A DNA stretch of 64,000 nt from Nocardia gamkensis NBRC 108242 (GTDB lineage Bacteria > Actinomycetota > Actinomycetes > Mycobacteriales > Mycobacteriaceae). Under the pieces are notes generated by a model that worked only from the letters and a program-made list of their open reading frames with translations, did not search any database and was not told the DNA's origin. The stretch covers positions 62,001-126,000 of the forward strand of contig NZ_BDBM01000003.1 of NCBI RefSeq assembly GCF_001612985.1. The letters run 5' to 3'. Positions within the stretch are counted from its first letter, which is position 1, and every line of letters starts with the position of its first letter. Shown here in pieces: positions 63,093 to 64,000 of this stretch. The position numbers were made by a program, and so were the translations under genes.

Positions 63093-63743
63093 ATGGTGGA
63101 CGATGCGGCGCGGCAGCCGGGCGCCGGACAGACGCGCAGGCGCGGACCCGCCCTCGAAGAGGCGATTCTGCGGTCCGCGGTGGCCGAACTCGTCGAATCC
63201 GGTTACGCCGCACTGACCATGGACAAGGTCGCCGCCCGCGCCGGGACCAACAAGAACGCCATCTACCGGCGCTGGCCGAACCGCCTGGCCCTCGGCATCG
63301 CCGCCTACCGGCAGCTGGCCAGGACGACGCCTCCACCCGATACCGGAAACCTGCGCGAGGACGCGCTCGAGCTGCTGCGCCGGGTCAACCGCCACTGGAG
63401 TTCGCCCTCGGGCGCGATCCTGCGTGAACTCATCGCCGCTTCCGGTGGCGCGTCGGAACTCCTCGCACAGCTGCCGGACCAGTCCGGCGATGCCGCCGCG
63501 GCCCCCTGGCTCACCCTACTGGGCCGCGCGGTGGCCCGGGGAGAAGCCGCACCCGAAGCGCTGCACCCCCGGGTCGCCACCGTGGCCCTGGTCCTGCTCC
63601 GCAACGAATTCGTCGTGCGCGGAGCCCCGACCGCACCCGATGACGTTCTGGTCGACATCGTGGACGAGGTCTACTTGCCGCTGATCCGCCGGCGCGATCC
63701 CGCCACACCGGCGGACGCCACTCGTCCACCAGAGCGTTGCTGA
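63093..63743 (+). CDS. TetR-family transcriptional regulator
   Basis: 216 residues from ATG 63093, with GAGGAGG close upstream. HTH: LEEAILRSAVAELVESGYAA and AGTNKNAIYRRWPNRLALGI (about 22-66), matching the TetR_C_16/AcrR type. The ligand domain is helical (ILRELIAASGGASELLAQLP). Divergent from the glycoside-hydrolase-like gene, which it probably controls. Confidence 0.9.
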   Translation: MVDDAARQPGAGQTRRRGPALEEAILRSAVAELVESGYAALTMDKVAARAGTNKNAIYRRWPNRLALGIAAYRQLARTTPPPDTGNLREDALELLRRVNRHWSSPSGAILRELIAASGGASELLAQLPDQSGDAAAAPWLTLLGRAVARGEAAPEALHPRVATVALVLLRNEFVVRGAPTAPDDVLVDIVDEVYLPLIRRRDPATPADATRPPERC

Positions 63744-63936
63744 AGTGGTCGCCCGTCCAGCTCGAGTACTCGGCATCGGGCCGGTTCGGCGCGACGAACG
63801 CCCGTGCCGCGTTTCCGCGCAGCTGGCGGGCAGGTTCGCCGTTCGCGCAGGACAGCGAACCGATGAGTAGCTTTTCGCCTACTTCCGGCGCCCCGTCGCG
63901 GGCGCACCCACCGAACCCGCCAGTAGGGTTGACCAC
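63744..63936 (-). other. Possible partial or remnant coding sequence
   Basis: The minus strand reads MVNPTGGFGGCARDGAPEVG, then SLSCANGEPARQL and WTGDHFSNALVDEW before running into the antisense of the TetR gene. The peptide has a natural composition, two Cys and several aromatic residues, unlike the shadow frames. No start signal or domain is clear; it may be the 5' part of a truncated gene. To its right, 63937-64000 has nothing identifiable. Confidence 0.25.
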
Positions 63937-64000
63937 GACGTTGCCAGGCCTAATGCTCTTGTTTGGCCGAACAACTCGAAACCGGACATTCGAACGATCC

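Overview
The window is GC-rich actinobacterial chromosome and most resembles Nocardia or a close mycolic-acid-producing relative. Supporting signs are GTG/TTG starts with purine-rich Shine-Dalgarno sequences, a mycolyltransferase-type esterase, a DesA-like acyl-ACP desaturase, a fused HadA/HadB dehydratase, secreted LIP lipases, an Rv1733c-like protein, XRE/DUF5753 and DUF397 proteins, PucR/CdaR regulators, LigC/PolD repair enzymes and a MutA-MutB-MeaB operon. The genus is an inference from gene content. I saw no rRNA, tRNA, CRISPR array, insertion sequence or prophage.

Layout. 1-16.2 kb: envelope and lipid genes (secreted esterase, DesA, acyl-CoA carboxyltransferase, HadAB, three secreted lipases, lipoprotein), with a HTH-less PucR relative, a TetR with a perfect palindromic operator, and two XRE/DUF5753 regulators. 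16.2-21.3 kb: a regulatory island with an XRE/DUF5753 gene, DUF397, a DUF574-type methyltransferase, two small unknown proteins driven by nearly identical palindromic promoters, and a frameshifted PucR regulator. 21.3-28.6 kb: CBS and PPOX proteins, then a tightly overlapping four-gene operon (SufS-like PLP enzyme, unknown protein with a C-terminal HMA domain, Y4yA-like PLP decarboxylase, cysteine-synthase/rhodanese fusion) followed by a TetR. This operon is the best candidate for an undescribed pathway. 28.6-33.5 kb: a 1008-residue caspase-like/STAND NTPase/TPR protein (bacterial NLR-like architecture) facing away from NfeD-like, flotillin-like and cold-shock genes. 33.6-36.5 kb: LigC and a LigD-type polymerase in one operon, then a membrane protein.

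37-48.4 kb: TetR with acyl-CoA dehydrogenase, an epoxide-hydrolase-like protein lacking its nucleophile, an SDR with a zinc-ribbon-like N-terminus, DUF2784, a type II thioesterase, a metallo-beta-lactamase-fold lipoprotein, LysR, a class A beta-lactamase-like protein without the general-base Glu, and a CoA transferase with apparently permuted domains. 48.4-52 kb: TetR with operator and a divergent nucleoside hydrolase-amidohydrolase-endonuclease/phosphatase operon. 52-57.3 kb: methylmalonyl-CoA mutase subunits and MeaB, linking propionyl-CoA metabolism to the carboxyltransferase type of enzyme at 3.2 kb. 57.5-64 kb: VTT membrane protein, PDZ serine protease, SnoaL-like protein, CorA relative without GMN, ArsR, a TIM-barrel glycosidase-like protein and a divergent TetR.

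The strongest leads are the PLP/HMA operon, the caspase-STAND-TPR protein, and the shared palindromic promoter in the XRE/DUF397 island.
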